From contig OY970217.1 of the NCBI GenBank assembly GCA_963713965.1, forward strand, positions 1 to 64,000: a stretch of DNA of 64,000 nucleotides. The letters run 5' to 3'. Source of the stretch: CALAGB01 sp963713965. Lineage in GTDB: Bacteria > Chloroflexota > Chloroflexia > Thermomicrobiales > Thermomicrobiaceae. Within the stretch, counting starts at the first letter, position 1. Every line of letters begins with the position of its first letter. The translations under genes and the position numbers were made by a program. Below the pieces are notes generated by a model that was not told the DNA's origin, did no database searches, and worked only from the letters and a program-made list of their open reading frames with translations. Shown here piece by piece: positions 35,584-47,070 of the stretch.

Positions 35584-36297
35584 ATGTTATATTGGACCAC
35601 TTTGAACGGTTCATGTGCAATCTCGAGCAGGCTGGCAAGCCGCCAACTCAGTTCAACGACTGAGACGGATAGCTTGCCGACACGTCGATCGCTGTTGAGC
35701 CGCTTACGGAATGTCGGCGACCACGACAGTTGGCGCACGTTCTTCGACACTTACTGGCGGCTCATCTACAATGTCGCCCGCAAGAGCGGACTTTCCGATG
35801 ACGCCGCGCAAGAGGTGGTGCAAGACACGGTGATCGCTGTCGCGCGTCGAATGCCCGAATTTCATTACGAGCCCGCGAAAGGTTCCTTCAAACAGTGGCT
35901 GCTGCTCATCACTCGGCGAAGAATTCACGACCAGCTTCGGCGATTTTACCGGTCGGGTTGGTTGGCTGAGACGAGTGCCGGCGATTTTGCCGGACAGACG
36001 AAAGACCTGCCGGACCCGAGCCTGCCACCCGACGCACAACTGGACGCCGCTTGGGAGGAAGAGTGGCGGGCCACCCTCTTTCAAACCGCCCTGGCGCGCG
36101 TACGGCAGCGCGTGAAGCCCAAGCAATATCAAGTGTTTGACTATTGCGTGCTGCAAGAAGTCCGCGCGGGAGAAGTCGCCCGCATGCTCGGACTGAATGC
36201 CGCTCAAGTTTATCTCGCCAAACATCGCGTCAGCTTGGCCGTGAAGCGCACCGTAGCCGACCTCGAAGCGGAATGGGGCCACTCTTTGGACCAGTAG
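35584..36297 (+). CDS. ECF-type RNA polymerase sigma factor
   Basis: Sigma factor of up to 237 residues. Region 2 is seen in SWRTFFDTYWRLIYNVARKS and AAQEVVQDTVIAVARRMPEF, region 4 in YQVFDYCVLQEVRAGEVARML with a helix-turn-helix reading GLNAAQVYLAKHRVSLAVKR. Conserved similarity begins only at TRRSLLSRL, so the real start may be TTG 35674 rather than ATG 35584. No anti-sigma gene is adjacent; instead a Ser/Thr kinase-WD40 protein follows on the same strand, an arrangement known in Planctomycetes and Verrucomicrobia where the kinase is thought to control the sigma factor. Three giant exported proteins lie downstream. Confidence 0.88.
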   Translation: MLYWTTLNGSCAISSRLASRQLSSTTETDSLPTRRSLLSRLRNVGDHDSWRTFFDTYWRLIYNVARKSGLSDDAAQEVVQDTVIAVARRMPEFHYEPAKGSFKQWLLLITRRRIHDQLRRFYRSGWLAETSAGDFAGQTKDLPDPSLPPDAQLDAAWEEEWRATLFQTALARVRQRVKPKQYQVFDYCVLQEVRAGEVARMLGLNAAQVYLAKHRVSLAVKRTVADLEAEWGHSLDQ

Positions 36298-36387
36298 CAG
36301 CAACGTTACGGCGGCGCATCGGCGACGCCGAACTCGCCTCGATGATTCACGTTGGGCTGGCGCATGCCGACGTTGCTCGATTCAGTG

Positions 36388-36408
36388 CTGCCGGCGAGAC
36401 GCCGGCAG
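36388..36408. repeat. Perfect 9-bp hairpin, same family as 7404-7424
   Basis: CTGCCGGCG, loop AGA, CGCCGGCAG, about 90 bases after the sigma-factor stop. The stem differs from that at 7404-7424 by one base pair and the loop is its reverse complement. It may end transcription of the sigma gene or be a repeat only. Confidence 0.6.
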
Positions 36409-36497
36409 CGCGTTGCGATGACAGTGAAAGATTTCGAGGCGAGCAACGAACTTAGAACCATAAGAGTGCATACGGCATTGGTGACCGCACCCGCCAA

Positions 36498-37931
36498 TTG
36501 AATCAATGCGGATTGGAAACCGAATCAGCGATGCCCAGAACGCCTAAATCATCAAGCTTCGAGGCTGACAGCGACGCCCAATCAAAGCCGCGCGACGAGA
36601 TGCGCAACGCGTTGGCATGTCAATTGGACGATGTCGGGATGAAGCCGGGCCCGCCGCCGGTGATTCCGGATCATGTTTTGTTGCAGCGCATCGGTACCGG
36701 GGCCTACGGCGAAGTTTGGCGGGCGCGCAATGCCTTGGGGACAATGCGCGCAGTGAAGGTTGTCTATCGCTCCCGCTTCAAGGATGACCGGCCGTACGAA
36801 CGCGAATTCCATGGCATCCTCAAATACGAACCTGTGTCCCGCTCGCACGAGGGCTTGGTGCAGGTGTTGCACGTGGGTCGGAATGACACCGCGGGATGCT
36901 TCTACTACGTGATGGAGTTGGCCGACGCGGTCGAAAATCCGAAGAACGAGATCCGAAGCTCGAACGCTGAAACCCAGACCGCGCCGCGGGAATTTCGAGC
37001 ATCCGCTTTCGGGCCTCCTTCGGATTGCGACTTTCGGTCTTCGGATTTGTATGCTCCTCGCACGCTCCGTTCCGAGGTCGTCTGCCACCGGCGCCTTTCC
37101 CCGGCCGACGCCGCGCGACTGGTGCTGCGGCTCACTTCCTCCCTCGCTCATCTGCACGCGCACGGATTGGTGCATCGCGACATCAAGCCCAGCAATGTCA
37201 TCTTCGTCGGTGGACAGCCTAAGCTGGCCGACATTGGACTGGTCACCGACGTGGGCAGTTCGCACAGTTTCGTCGGCACGGAAGGATTCATTCCCCCGGA
37301 AGGACCAGGCACGCCACCAGCCGACATTTATAGTCTGGGCAAGGTTCTGTACCAACTGGCCACGGGACGCGACCGCCTGGATTTCCCCCAACTGCCACCG
37401 GGGGTGAGGAAGCTGCGTGATGGCGAGGCCTTGCTGGAGTTGAATGAAGTCATGACCCGCGCGTGCGCGCCGGAGCCCCGGCATCGCTATGCCAGCGCCA
37501 CGGAATTACAAGCGGACCTGAACCTGTTTCTCGGCGGGCGCAGTCTCCGCCGCATGCGCAACGTCGAACGGTATCTGGTTCGCTTGAAACGTTTCGCCCT
37601 CGCGGCCAGTGGTTTTCTGGTCTTGGCCGCCCTGGCCATCGGGTACGCGAAGCGTGAGGCCTTCCAGGCCCAGGATCGGTTTCGCGTGGAGTCCGCCTTG
37701 CGGGCGCGCGCCGAGGCGGCGGAACGCGAAGCGCACCAGCAGCTTTATGTCGCCTTGCTCGAACAAGCGCGGGCCACCGTGCTGAGCGGTGAACAAGGAC
37801 AGCGTGTTCGCGCCTTGGACGCGGTGCGCCGAGCGGGCGCGATTTCCAATTCCGCTGCCCTGCGCGGGGTGGCCGTGGCCGCGCTCGCCCTGCCGGACCT
37901 GCGCTTCGAGCGGGAGTTACCGTACAGGTGA
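36498..37931 (+). CDS. Serine/threonine protein kinase, N-terminal part of a kinase-WD40 protein
   Basis: Hanks-type kinase: glycine loop IGTGAYGEVWRARN, catalytic Lys in MRAVKVVYR, HRDIKPSN catalytic loop (near 37174), LADIGL in place of DFG (Asp kept), and PADIYSLGKVLYQLATG. A membrane helix (FALAASGFLVLAALAIGYA, near 37590) and a short coiled coil follow. Residues about 147-184 (36937-37050) have no kinase counterpart and coincide with an inverted-repeat element; they fall in the surface loop before helix E, so the fold may survive. The stop at 37929 is probably a single-base artefact, because the next frame continues the protein as WD40 repeats. The sigma factor lies 200 bases upstream. 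Confidence 0.88.
   Translation: MNQCGLETESAMPRTPKSSSFEADSDAQSKPRDEMRNALACQLDDVGMKPGPPPVIPDHVLLQRIGTGAYGEVWRARNALGTMRAVKVVYRSRFKDDRPYEREFHGILKYEPVSRSHEGLVQVLHVGRNDTAGCFYYVMELADAVENPKNEIRSSNAETQTAPREFRASAFGPPSDCDFRSSDLYAPRTLRSEVVCHRRLSPADAARLVLRLTSSLAHLHAHGLVHRDIKPSNVIFVGGQPKLADIGLVTDVGSSHSFVGTEGFIPPEGPGTPPADIYSLGKVLYQLATGRDRLDFPQLPPGVRKLRDGEALLELNEVMTRACAPEPRHRYASATELQADLNLFLGGRSLRRMRNVERYLVRLKRFALAASGFLVLAALAIGYAKREAFQAQDRFRVESALRARAEAAEREAHQQLYVALLEQARATVLSGEQGQRVRALDAVRRAGAISNSAALRGVAVAALALPDLRFERELPYR
36934..37049. repeat. Inverted-repeat element inserted in frame within the kinase gene
   Basis: AAAATCCGAAGAACGAGATCC-like left arm (from 36936) and a right arm reading TCGGATTGCGACTTTCGG...TTCGGATTT (to 37049) are imperfect reverse complements. 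The element adds about 38 codons without a stop (NAETQTAPREFRASAFGPP...). Peptides of this type are low-complexity translations of a repeat, not a kinase subdomain. Confidence 0.7.
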
Positions 37932-39693
37932 GCCGTTCATGCGGATTTTGGACCCAAAGCTGGAGCGCATCGCAGTCTGCGCAGGGACCGGCCCAGTGGG
38001 GGTGCGTTCGGTGGCCGACCAGCGGCTGCTGGCGGCGTTACCGGCGAGCACGAACCTCACCGCCCATTATGCGGTATGGAGTCCGGACGGGCGTTTCCTG
38101 GGAGTGAAACGCGATTATGGCACGGACGGCCAGCGGGCAGACTGGGAAATTTGGGATACAACCCCGACATCGACACGGCGCATTCTGCTGCTGCGGGACG
38201 TGCCATTCGGCGCCATCTCGTTCCATCCCCGCCGAAGCTGGCTGCTCGCCGGAAAACGCAACGGAACTGTGACCTTGTGGGATTTAAAACAGGGCACTGA
38301 GCTCGGCCAGTTCTCTCTGAACGGCCACCCTACCCTGCTGCGATTTGCGCCGAATGGCAAACGCTATGCCGCGGTTTGCCAGCAGGGCAACAAGTTCATC
38401 TGTTCGGTGCGCGGCTTGACCAACGGTTCGCCATTGTCGTCACATGTTTTCACCCACACAATTTATGACTTTGCCTGGGAGCCTGGAGGCCATTGGTTGG
38501 CGGTGCCGGAGTTGAGCGGAGAAGTCAGCGCAGTGGATGCGCAAAGTGGCAAAGCGCGCCTTTTGGGCCGGCACAAGGCGCAAGCGGTGAGCGCCGTCTT
38601 CAGCCCCGATGGAACCTATCTGTTCACCGGAGGTTGGGAGCGGGAATTGATTTGCTGGGACGCGCATGCGCGACACCGAATGTTCACCGTCCGGTTAAAC
38701 AGTTACCATACGCAAATCAGCGCAGACGGCCGGCGCTGCGCGGTGCTGACCCAATCCGCCGTCCAGCTCCACACCTTGGAACGGCCAGCACTGAGCCGGG
38801 AATTTGCGGAGGAACTGGGCGGAGCGAGGAACCGGGCCGCGTTTTCCTCCGATGGCCGGTGGCTGGCCGCATCGGGAGGCAAGCGGCTGGTCGTATGGGA
38901 TTTGAACAGTGACGGACCCGGCGCTTTGCCGGGCGTGGCCCGCAATACTCACTTGAGCTTCACCCAAAACGGCGAACTGTTTGCCAGCCGCCCCGGGAGC
39001 AATTTTCGTTGGCGCGTTACCCAGGGAACGAACGGGATGGGGCCGAACCTGGAACGGATTCAGTTGGCCAAGCCAGCGGGATTTATTTCGCTTTCGGTCG
39101 TTTCCAACGGCGTGATTACCACCAGCACCAACGGCTCGAAACTAGCCACTTTCGACCGGCTCCCTAAGGACGAGAATTCATGGACGCCCACGATTGCCGG
39201 GCTGGGCGGTGTGTCGCCGGATGAACGCTGGTTGGGATTGTACCGCTCCTTTAGTCCGGACCTCTACATCCACCGCCTGCCCGGATTGGAGTGCGTGACG
39301 AGACTGGGCAACCAAGGCCCCATCAGCCGTTTTGAATTCTCGCCGGCGGGCGATGAACTTGCCGTGGCTTCCCGGCGCGGAGTTGAATTCTGGAGCACGG
39401 TGACCTGGCAGCGTATTCGTCAATTGACGAACTACACTGGCATTATCTATTCACCGGATGCCCGGACAATCTGGCTAACCACGGATTATCGCACCGCCGG
39501 TCTTTACGATGCCCGCACAGCGGAACTCCTCCTTCCATTGCCGCCCAACGTCCTCCCACTGGCCGTCAGCGCGGATGGCCGCCACCTGGCCGCCAGCGTG
39601 GATCAACAACGCGTGCAGGTTTGGGATTTGGTGGCCGTGCGCGAAAGGCTGCGGGAGTTGGGGCTGGATTGGACGAACGATACACTGAGGTGA
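37926..39693 (+). CDS. WD40 propeller part of the kinase-WD40 protein (after a frameshift)
   Basis: From about 37926 the frame continues the kinase protein (GEPFMRILDPKLERIAV) with some 585 residues of WD40-like blades: AVWSPDGRFLGVKRDYG, ISFHPRRSWLLAGKRNGTVT with LWDL, SAVFSPDGTYLFTGGWERE, AAFSSDGRWLAASGGKRL with VWDL, FEFSPAGDELAVASRRGVEF, LAVSADGRHLAASVDQQRV with VWDL. No good start codon of its own is present, so I read both halves as one protein of about 1,065 residues, with the kinase in the cytoplasm and the propeller beyond the membrane helix, where it may act as a sensor or binding domain. Confidence 0.78.
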
Positions 39694-40076
39694 GTTCACA
39701 CCGCGAATGGGCGTCAATGCCGAATGTCTTAGCGGTCCCACGGCAAATTCCAAAGTCCCGCAGGGACGACCGAAAACAGCCCACGGTTTCAACTGTGGGA
39801 TCTGGTGTCCAAAGGAAAGAAAAGCTCCGAAAGGGGCGACAGAATGCCCAGTTGGTTGGTCGCCTGTCAGAAATTTGTGCATTCGTCCCTGCCGGGACTT
39901 GTCGAGTTGGCGGCCCGGTACGCACCGATGAGTCGGTGGGTTTATTGGCGGTCGTCCCTGGGGACTCAATCACCGCGTCATCCCTATTCAGTTTACAAGG
40001 ACCCGATTCCATACTGCTCCGCTAAAAAATCCTTCCACGAACGTGCAAGAATTCCCCTTCGCCAGCGAACTCACTT
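39694..40076. other. Spacer with several GTCCC/GGGAC hairpins
   Basis: No gene is seen. Short hairpins occur at 39755-39767 (GTCCCGCAGGGAC), 39885-39898 (GTCCCTGCCGGGAC) and around 39953-39965, in a setting that looks like another degenerate repeat family. The promoter of the following large gene must lie here but is not evident. Confidence 0.55.
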
Positions 40077-43000
40077 ATGGATGGAATTATGAAGTGTTGC
40101 GCTTTTTTTGCCAGGGCAGGCGGCGGATGGATGCCGGCATTTAGGTTTATCGCACTCACAACGTGCGTGTGCGCAGCCGGGATTGACCCGAGCTGGTCAA
40201 CAGCCGCTGAAGCCGCCGAACTCACGCTTCACGGCAGCGTCGTCGTCACGATCCAGCCGCCCGAGGCCGTCGCCGACGGGGCGCGTTGGAACCGGGACGG
40301 CGGCCCCGCCCAAACGCCCGGCGTTCCCGAAGCGGACATCACCCCGGGTGCCCACACGGTGAGCTTCGAAAATCTGGCGAATTGGCGCGAGCCGCCGGCG
40401 GGCGAAGTGTTCGTCATCGGCGGGCGAACGTCGCAAGTGGCCGCCGTGTTTACGCCAATTCCCGCGTTCGATCTGGTGGAAATTCCGGCACAACAAGCGC
40501 GCCAAAGCGACACGCTCGAATTCGTGGTAAACGAGGCGACATCCAACCTCACGTTGCAGGTAACCGCCACTCCGCCGCCAACCGGTCCATTGGCCTTCGA
40601 TGCGGCGACGGGCCGTTTCACCTACACCCCGGCGGCGGCGGATCGGCTGCCGTTCTCGCTGACGTTTTCGACCGGGGGCGTCCAGGCCGCAACAACGATC
40701 GTCACGCCACTCCCCAACCTTCCCAACGAAGAAATCACGATCAACTACAGCCGCCCGTTGCCCGACGAAGAAAGCCGCGATTACATCAACATCAGCGAAA
40801 CGCAGCATCCACCGGAACTCTTCAACGACGCCACCAACGCGACGCTTTCGGTGGATATTTCGGGCAAGACGCTCGTGTTCGCGATGAATCATCCGGCCAA
40901 TCTCCATCGCCAATACAGCGGCCGCGAGAACATCAAAGAGTTCCGTCTGTTTGCGGATCGCGTGATCATTCGCAGTCCCTTGCTTTTGCTGCAGACGCAT
41001 GTGTCCATCCACGCGCGCGAGTTGCGCTTCGAAGGGGATGGACTGATCGACACCACGCCCCGCGCGCGCATGCTACAACCGCCCGGCGCGACGTGGGAAG
41101 ACCAGCGAACGGCTGGCATCAACGGCGACGCCGGCCACCATGGCGGTGACGTGGACGTGTTCGTCGAGCGCTTTCACGCGGACCCGACGCCGGCGACGCG
41201 CTTCATTCTTCGCGGAGGCAACGGCGGCGCTGCCGGGGAAGGCCGCGACGGATTTGCGGAAGGAACCTTTTCATTTCTATCCGCGGACTGGCACACGCTG
41301 ATGGCGCGGGCGGGCAATCCGTTTTGCGGAACCGTGGGCGGCAGCACCGTCATGCTGTATCACCAGGAATGGTTCGACAATGTCATCGAGGACACATGCG
41401 GCAGTCGCGTCACGGCGCATGGTGAACCCGCGGTTCGTTCAGGGGTGCCGGGCGGTGGTGGGCAGGGAGGCACATTGCATTCGACATTGGATCTGAGCGC
41501 GTTTGCGGAGCTTGGCGGCGGCACGGCCGGCACGCGGGGCCACGACCATACCGGTGGAACTTTGTCAGCGCGGCAGTTCATCTATCGCGTGACGCGCACC
41601 CGGTTTGTCAATGGCCAGGAGATCACCACGGATGCGGATACTACCGCACCCAAAGCCGCCGGCGCCAACGCCACTGCGCCCATCGGCGTTGACGGCGCCG
41701 CGGGCAGTGTGGAAGTCATTCCCGATACCGCGATCTGGCTGCACTCCTTCAGCGTGCGCAGCGTGGTGGAGTTCGCCAAGGACGCCTATTTGGACGGGCA
41801 CACGGCAGAAGCGCGCGCGTTGCTGGCCGAGTACCGCGACAGCGTGCGCGCGTTGCAGCCGGTGGTCGAATCGGTGACGAATCTGACCGACGCCGAGTTT
41901 GCGGAAACGACCAGCCTCGATCAGTTGACGCTCGAGATGGACACGCTCATCCATCGCATTGATTCGAACCTCGACTTCTTTGGCAACCCCGCCGGCTGGG
42001 TGCCGATGCTGTCGTTCGAAGCCAATCTGGTCAGCTTCCAGCACGAGATCGATCAATCGATCCCGATACTCTATCTCGCCTACTGGCTCAATTACGCGGC
42101 GACCAATTTGCAAAACTCGCTGGCGGCGTCGGGATTGGCGGTGGACAAATTGAAAACCGAACTGGCGGATATGATCACCGCCTACAATCAGGCGCAGCTC
42201 GACATTCCGCCGCTCAAGGTGGAATCCGACGCCATCAACGCGCGGATCAACCTGTTGAACGCGCAATTGGCGGCGCTCCTGCAACAACTCCTCCAGCGCG
42301 CGGAACAGAACGTCGAGGACCGCCACAAAGTGCCGTTCTGGAAGAAGGGCATCGGCCTCCTCGCGGTGGCGGCGGACCTCATCCCGGTCGGCCAACCGGT
42401 GGTGGGCGGCATTGGGAACGGCATCCAACAACTCAGCCAGGTCGATCCGAACAACCCGCTGCCGAGCGCCGCGTCCAACACGAACTTTTTCGACATCTTT
42501 TCGCAAAAGAACATCACCACCTGTTTCTCCAACTCAAGCACGAACAGCACGAACTCCGCGTCGATGGACAAACAGAAACAACTCTCCGCATGCGGCAAAT
42601 TCCTCGGCGGCGAACTTCAGGAACTCGCGGCTGCTTTTCGAGCCACCACGGTCGATAAGAAGGAAGTTGAAGCGGAACTGGCAAAGCTCAAAGCTTCGGA
42701 CCCGGTCTTCCAACAAATCACCACCGAACTGGAACAGTTGAACGACGACAAGGAAACCTTTGGCCAGAAGCTCGCCGCCGCGTTGCAAACTGTCGGCACG
42801 CTGACCAGTGCCATGACGGAGAACACGCTGGCTACGCAAAACCTCGAGAGCCGCGTCGCCCAAGCTTTGACGGTGCTCGATCACAATGCCTTGCTGCACA
42901 TCAAGGAAATGGAGCGGCGCGCGAAGGACCGCCTGCTCACGTTCCAATATTTCGTCGCCCAGGCCTTCCAGTATCGCGTGCTCCAGCCCTACAGCGGCAA

Positions 43001-44473
43001 TCTGCACCTCAACCGGCTGTTTGATCGCTTCCAGGAATTGGTCGAAGGCGGCAGTTCGCACGTGCTGAGTCAGGAGGAATTCGCCAACCTGAAATCGCTT
43101 TACCTGGCCGAGTTGCGGGACACCGTGGCGCAGACGCTGGTGATCCTCAACGCCAACGCGCCCGATCATTCGCTGCCCGTGCAAATCCAAATCATTGGCG
43201 ACGAATTGCAGCGGCTGAATACCGACGGCCAGATCACGATCAACCTCCGCGAGCGCGGTGTGTTTCCCAGCAGTCATGAAAACATTCGCATCTCCGACTT
43301 GCGCACGGTTGCGCTCACGGCGCACCCAGTCGGCGGCTCCATTGGCTCGCACGCGCTGGTCTTTCTCGACTTCGAGCACCAGGGCATCTCGCGGATCACG
43401 TCCGGCGGTCAAACCTTTCTGTTCCGCCATTACCAGACCGCGGACGTGAATCCAATCACTTGGAACACGGTCTTCGACGCCGTGGCGGGTTCGTTCAGCA
43501 ATAGCGAACTGAGTCCCGCGGCGCAGTCACTGTTGAACCTCCTGCTGGACCAGCCGACGACGGACAATCTCTTGCTCTTTTCCTTGCCCGCGGCGGACGC
43601 CGACATCGTGCTGCGCAAAGAGGTGCAAGCGGACATCGGCATCGACCTCGCCATCGACAGCCTGGTCATCCAAGTGACTTATGATTTCTCGGCGGCGAAT
43701 TCGTCGCATCCCCCATTGTCGGTCGTGGTGACTGACGATCTCGACCCCGTCATTGCCGTCAGCCAAACGGACCTCAACGGCCGCCGCGATGGGGAAGGTG
43801 ACTTCCGGCGGGTGTTTCCCTCGGGAGCCGTGGTGACGCTCGAAGCGCCGGCAAGTTATGGCGGCCGCCTCTTCGACCGCTGGGCAGTGAACAATCAACA
43901 ACGCACCGCGGGCGTGACTTCAGTCACCCTCACGCTGACCAGTGCCACGACCGCGGAAGCACGTTTGCCCCGCTGCCGATCACCGGCGCGGCGCCGGAAA
44001 TCGTGCAGCAGCCCCAGGACGTATCCGCCCAGTTGGCGGGCATGGCCATGTTCAGCGTTGCCGCCGTGGGAGACGAACCGCTGACGTTTGGCTGGCAGAA
44101 GGATGGCGCGCCATTGGCCGACGATGGACGCATCACCGGCGCCTCCACTTCAACCCTCGTCATCACCAACATCGGACTGAGCGACGCCGGGGCCTATTCC
44201 GCGCTGGTGATTAATGCGTTCGGCACCCAGCCCAGTCAGGCCGCCTTGCTGACGGTCACTGGTCCCGCGGTTTCTCCGGTGCCCGCCGAACCAGGATCGG
44301 TCGGCTTTCAATTCGCCACCGTTCCCGGACTGACCTACGTGATTGAACGCAAGGCTCAACTGGAAGACCCGGACTGGCAGCCGGTGGCGATGATGACCGG
44401 CACCGGCGAGCCGATGCAGTTTACGCGGCCCACGGCGGAGGGTTCCTCCTTTTTTCGCCTGCGCGTGGAATAG
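40077..44473 (+). CDS. Giant exported protein with PEGA-like, glycine-rich, coiled-coil and Ig-like parts (frameshift near 43968)
   Basis: About 1,465 residues when the frame is restored; I do not recognise the family. After a signal sequence (FRFIALTTCVCAAG) there is a PEGA-like domain (LHGSVVVTIQPPEAVADGARW), a beta-rich part with a glycine-rich stretch (GGNGGAAGEGRDGF), and then about 450 residues of predicted helix and coiled coil (VDKLKTELADMITAYNQAQL, MTENTLATQNLESRVAQALT). The C-terminal part is an Ig-like domain (IVQQPQDVSAQLAGMAMFSV ... LVITNIGLSDAGAYSALV) and an end reading SFFRLRVE. The frame is lost near 43968 at a T/C run and resumes as APLPITGAAPEIVQ. ATG 40089 has a better upstream GGATGGA than ATG 40077. 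It is the first of three giant exported proteins. Confidence 0.75.
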
Positions 44474-44519
44474 GGCAGCGCCGAATTCGACCGCCCGATC
44501 GACGACCCTGGATCCGATC

Positions 44520-45638
44520 ATGAGAACCTCTCCATTCATTTTGACGGTGTTGCTGCTTGCCAACCATTCCCTTCGCGCCCAGTTCGTCAACGACGGCGCG
44601 ACCAACACCTTGAGCGACGTCACCAATGTCGTCGCCGGCGGCGTGACGGTGGGCACGAACGGCACGTCCACCCTGCTCGTGCTCGCCAGCAATTGTCTGC
44701 TCACCAATACGGGCCTCAGCCAGATCGGCCTGAACGTCAGCGCCCGGTCCAACGAGGTGCGGCTCGTCAGTTCCACCGCTCGTTGGCTGATGCTCAACCC
44801 GCTTTCGGTGGGGGTCAACGGCTCGTTCAACCGGCTGACGGTGAGCAACGGCGCCCAGGTGGCTTGCAGCCAGGGTGCCATCGGCGACTCCAGCCCCAGC
44901 GCCAGCAACAACACCGCGGTGGTCAACGGCGCCGGTTCGGTTTGGAGCATGAGCACGAGTTTGTACGTCGGCCAGATCGGCGGCGGCAACCGGTTGGAAG
45001 TGAGCGACGGTGGTTCGGTCCAGGACGAGCACGGAACCATTGGCGTGCTCACCGGCGGCAACCTGGCGCTGGTGACCGGTGCCAACTCAATCTGGAGCAA
45101 CCGCACCGACTTGACGGTGGGTGTCCTGCGGGGCGGCAATCAGTTGGTGGTGAGCAACGGCGGGACCGCTTTCAGTGCCGGCAGTATTTTGGTAGGGGAC
45201 AACCCAAGCTCCACAAACAATCGTGTCATCGTGGAGGGCGGCACGCTGCGCACGACCAACACCGCCGGCACCGGTGTCCTTGAGGTGCGGCGCGGCACGA
45301 ACGTGCTCAACGCGGGACTAATGGAAGTGGATCAACTCCTCATGACCAACACCGCCGGCTGGTTCGAGTTCAACGGCGGCACGCTTTCCGCCCGCAACAC
45401 CAGGGTGGGCAACGGAAGAACGTTCCGCGTCGGCGACGGCGTCCGTCCGGCCACGTTCACACTGGTCGGCGGCGGCGGTTGCTTCTTCAACGACGGCCTG
45501 TCCGTGTCCGCCAACGGCACGCTCACTGGCGACGGCAACATCGGCGGCAACAGCCTCGTGACCGTGTTGAGCGGTGGCACGCTCGCGCCCGGCACAGGCA
45601 TCGGCAAAATCGTCTTGAGCAACACGCCCATCGCTGCA
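44520..45638 (+). CDS. N-terminal part of a giant exported beta-helix/LamG/peptidase-like protein
   Basis: Signal peptide (SPFILTVLLLANHSLRAQ) and some 350 residues of Gly-, Asn- and Val-rich beta-solenoid repeats of the passenger-associated type, with phrases such as NRLTVSNGAQVACSQGAIGD, NRLEVSDGGSVQDEHGTIG and NQLVVSNGGTAFSAGSILVG returning about every 45-50 residues. It starts 46 bases after the preceding giant gene, probably in one transcript. The frame breaks near 45635 and continues as LQGNLVMEVSKNG in the next segment. I read the four segments to 50162 as one protein of about 1,880 residues. Confidence 0.7.
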
Positions 45639-47070
45639 AGGCAACCTCGTCATGGAAGTCAGCAAGAACGGCGCGGTGCTGACGAACGATCAGGTCGAAA
45701 CGGCAGGCGTTCTCGCGTTGCTCGGGATCACTTACGGCGGTTCGCTCACGGTCACGAACATTGGAACGACCGCGCTGGCGGAGGGCGACCGGTTCCAGCT
45801 TTTCACCGCCGGATCTTATGGAGGATCGTTTGCGTCCATCACGCTGCCGCCACTCGATCCCGGGTTGGCCTGGACCAACAAGCTGTTGGTGGACGGTTCC
45901 ATTGAAGTGTATGCGCCCGTCCCGGTCGTGGAGACACTCCCCGCCGACGCGCTGGCGTTGACTTCGGCGCGGTTAAACGGCGCGGTCACAACGTTTGGAT
46001 TCGGCGCGGCGGCGTGGTTTGAATGGGGAGCAACGACCAATTACGGTAACGTGACACCCGTCACGACCGTGGTCGGCAGCACCAATGTCGTGGGAGCGAG
46101 CGCGGACATCACCGGCCAGTTCCAGGGACAAACCAACCATTTCCGGCTTGTGGCCACCAACGTCAATGGCCGTGCCGACGGCGCGGACGTCAGCTTCGTC
46201 ATTCCCGCGTTTCCCGGTCCGGCGGGCGTGCCGCCGCTGCGCAGCACCGCTTACTCGGGCGCCGTGGGAACTTACGTGACCTACGATGCTCGCCCGCAGT
46301 GGGACACGGCGGTGCCCATGACGATTGAAGCGTGGGTCTATCGGCAGGACGCCTCGCGGACGGAGGCGATCATTTCACACGAGTGGCCCGGCTCCTACTG
46401 GCTCGGGTTCGCGCCCCTGCTGCGGTTCTATCGCGGCACGAATTTCGCCGAGTTGAGCATTCCGGTGCCCGCGAAGAAATGGACGCATGTCGCCGTGAGT
46501 TACGACGGAGCCATTGCCCGTTTCTACCTCAACGGCGAACTCAAGATGAGCCAGGCGCTCGACAACAACGGCGCGGGAAAGCTGCGCCAGTTGCGCCTGG
46601 GCTTCGATTTCAACGAGAGCGGCGAACCCGGTTTCGGATTCGTGCTCAACAGATTCGTCGGCAACCTGGATGAAATCCGTCTCTGGTCCGTGGCCCGCAG
46701 TTCGTCGGAAATCGCGGACGGCCTCTATCGCGAAGTGCGCGGCGAACCGGGGCTGGCGGCGGTGTTCCCGCGCGGCGGGCAGATCGAGGAATTGAGCGGA
46801 CTGGTCGGCGCCTCGGCCAACGGAGTGACGGAACAAATCTTCGGCATGTTGCCCCGCGATCTCGTGGTGCCGCTCGCCGCGATTCCGCCGGTCGCCGAAG
46901 GCTCTGTCAACGTGGACAGCGAATACGCGGGCGCCGAGCAACTGGCGCTGCGCTATCCCGACGATCCGTCCGCGCCCGATGGCGTCGCCTACTTCGTTCA
47001 CACTGCCGACGACCTGTTTGTCGGCGTGCGCGGGCTGCGAAGCACGGACGTCTGGTTGGGATCCGACCAA
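45639..47070 (+). CDS. LamG-containing middle part of the giant protein
   Basis: This segment ends the solenoid (LLGITYGGSLTVTNIGTTAL), then has a fibronectin-like part (ALTSARLNGAVTTFGFGAAAWFEWG) and a LamG/concanavalin domain (MTIEAWVYRQDAS, WTHVAVSYDGAIARFYLNGE, GNLDEIRLWSVARSSSEI). LamG domains bind glycans or proteins at the cell surface. The frame breaks near 47065 (from LGSD to PTNSTLGLFIDPAYERP). Confidence 0.7.

Noticed and set aside
39621..40025. Open frames in the spacer after the WD40 gene
   Set aside because: The translations follow GTCCC/GGGAC hairpins and low-complexity sequence, with no domain or ribosome binding site.
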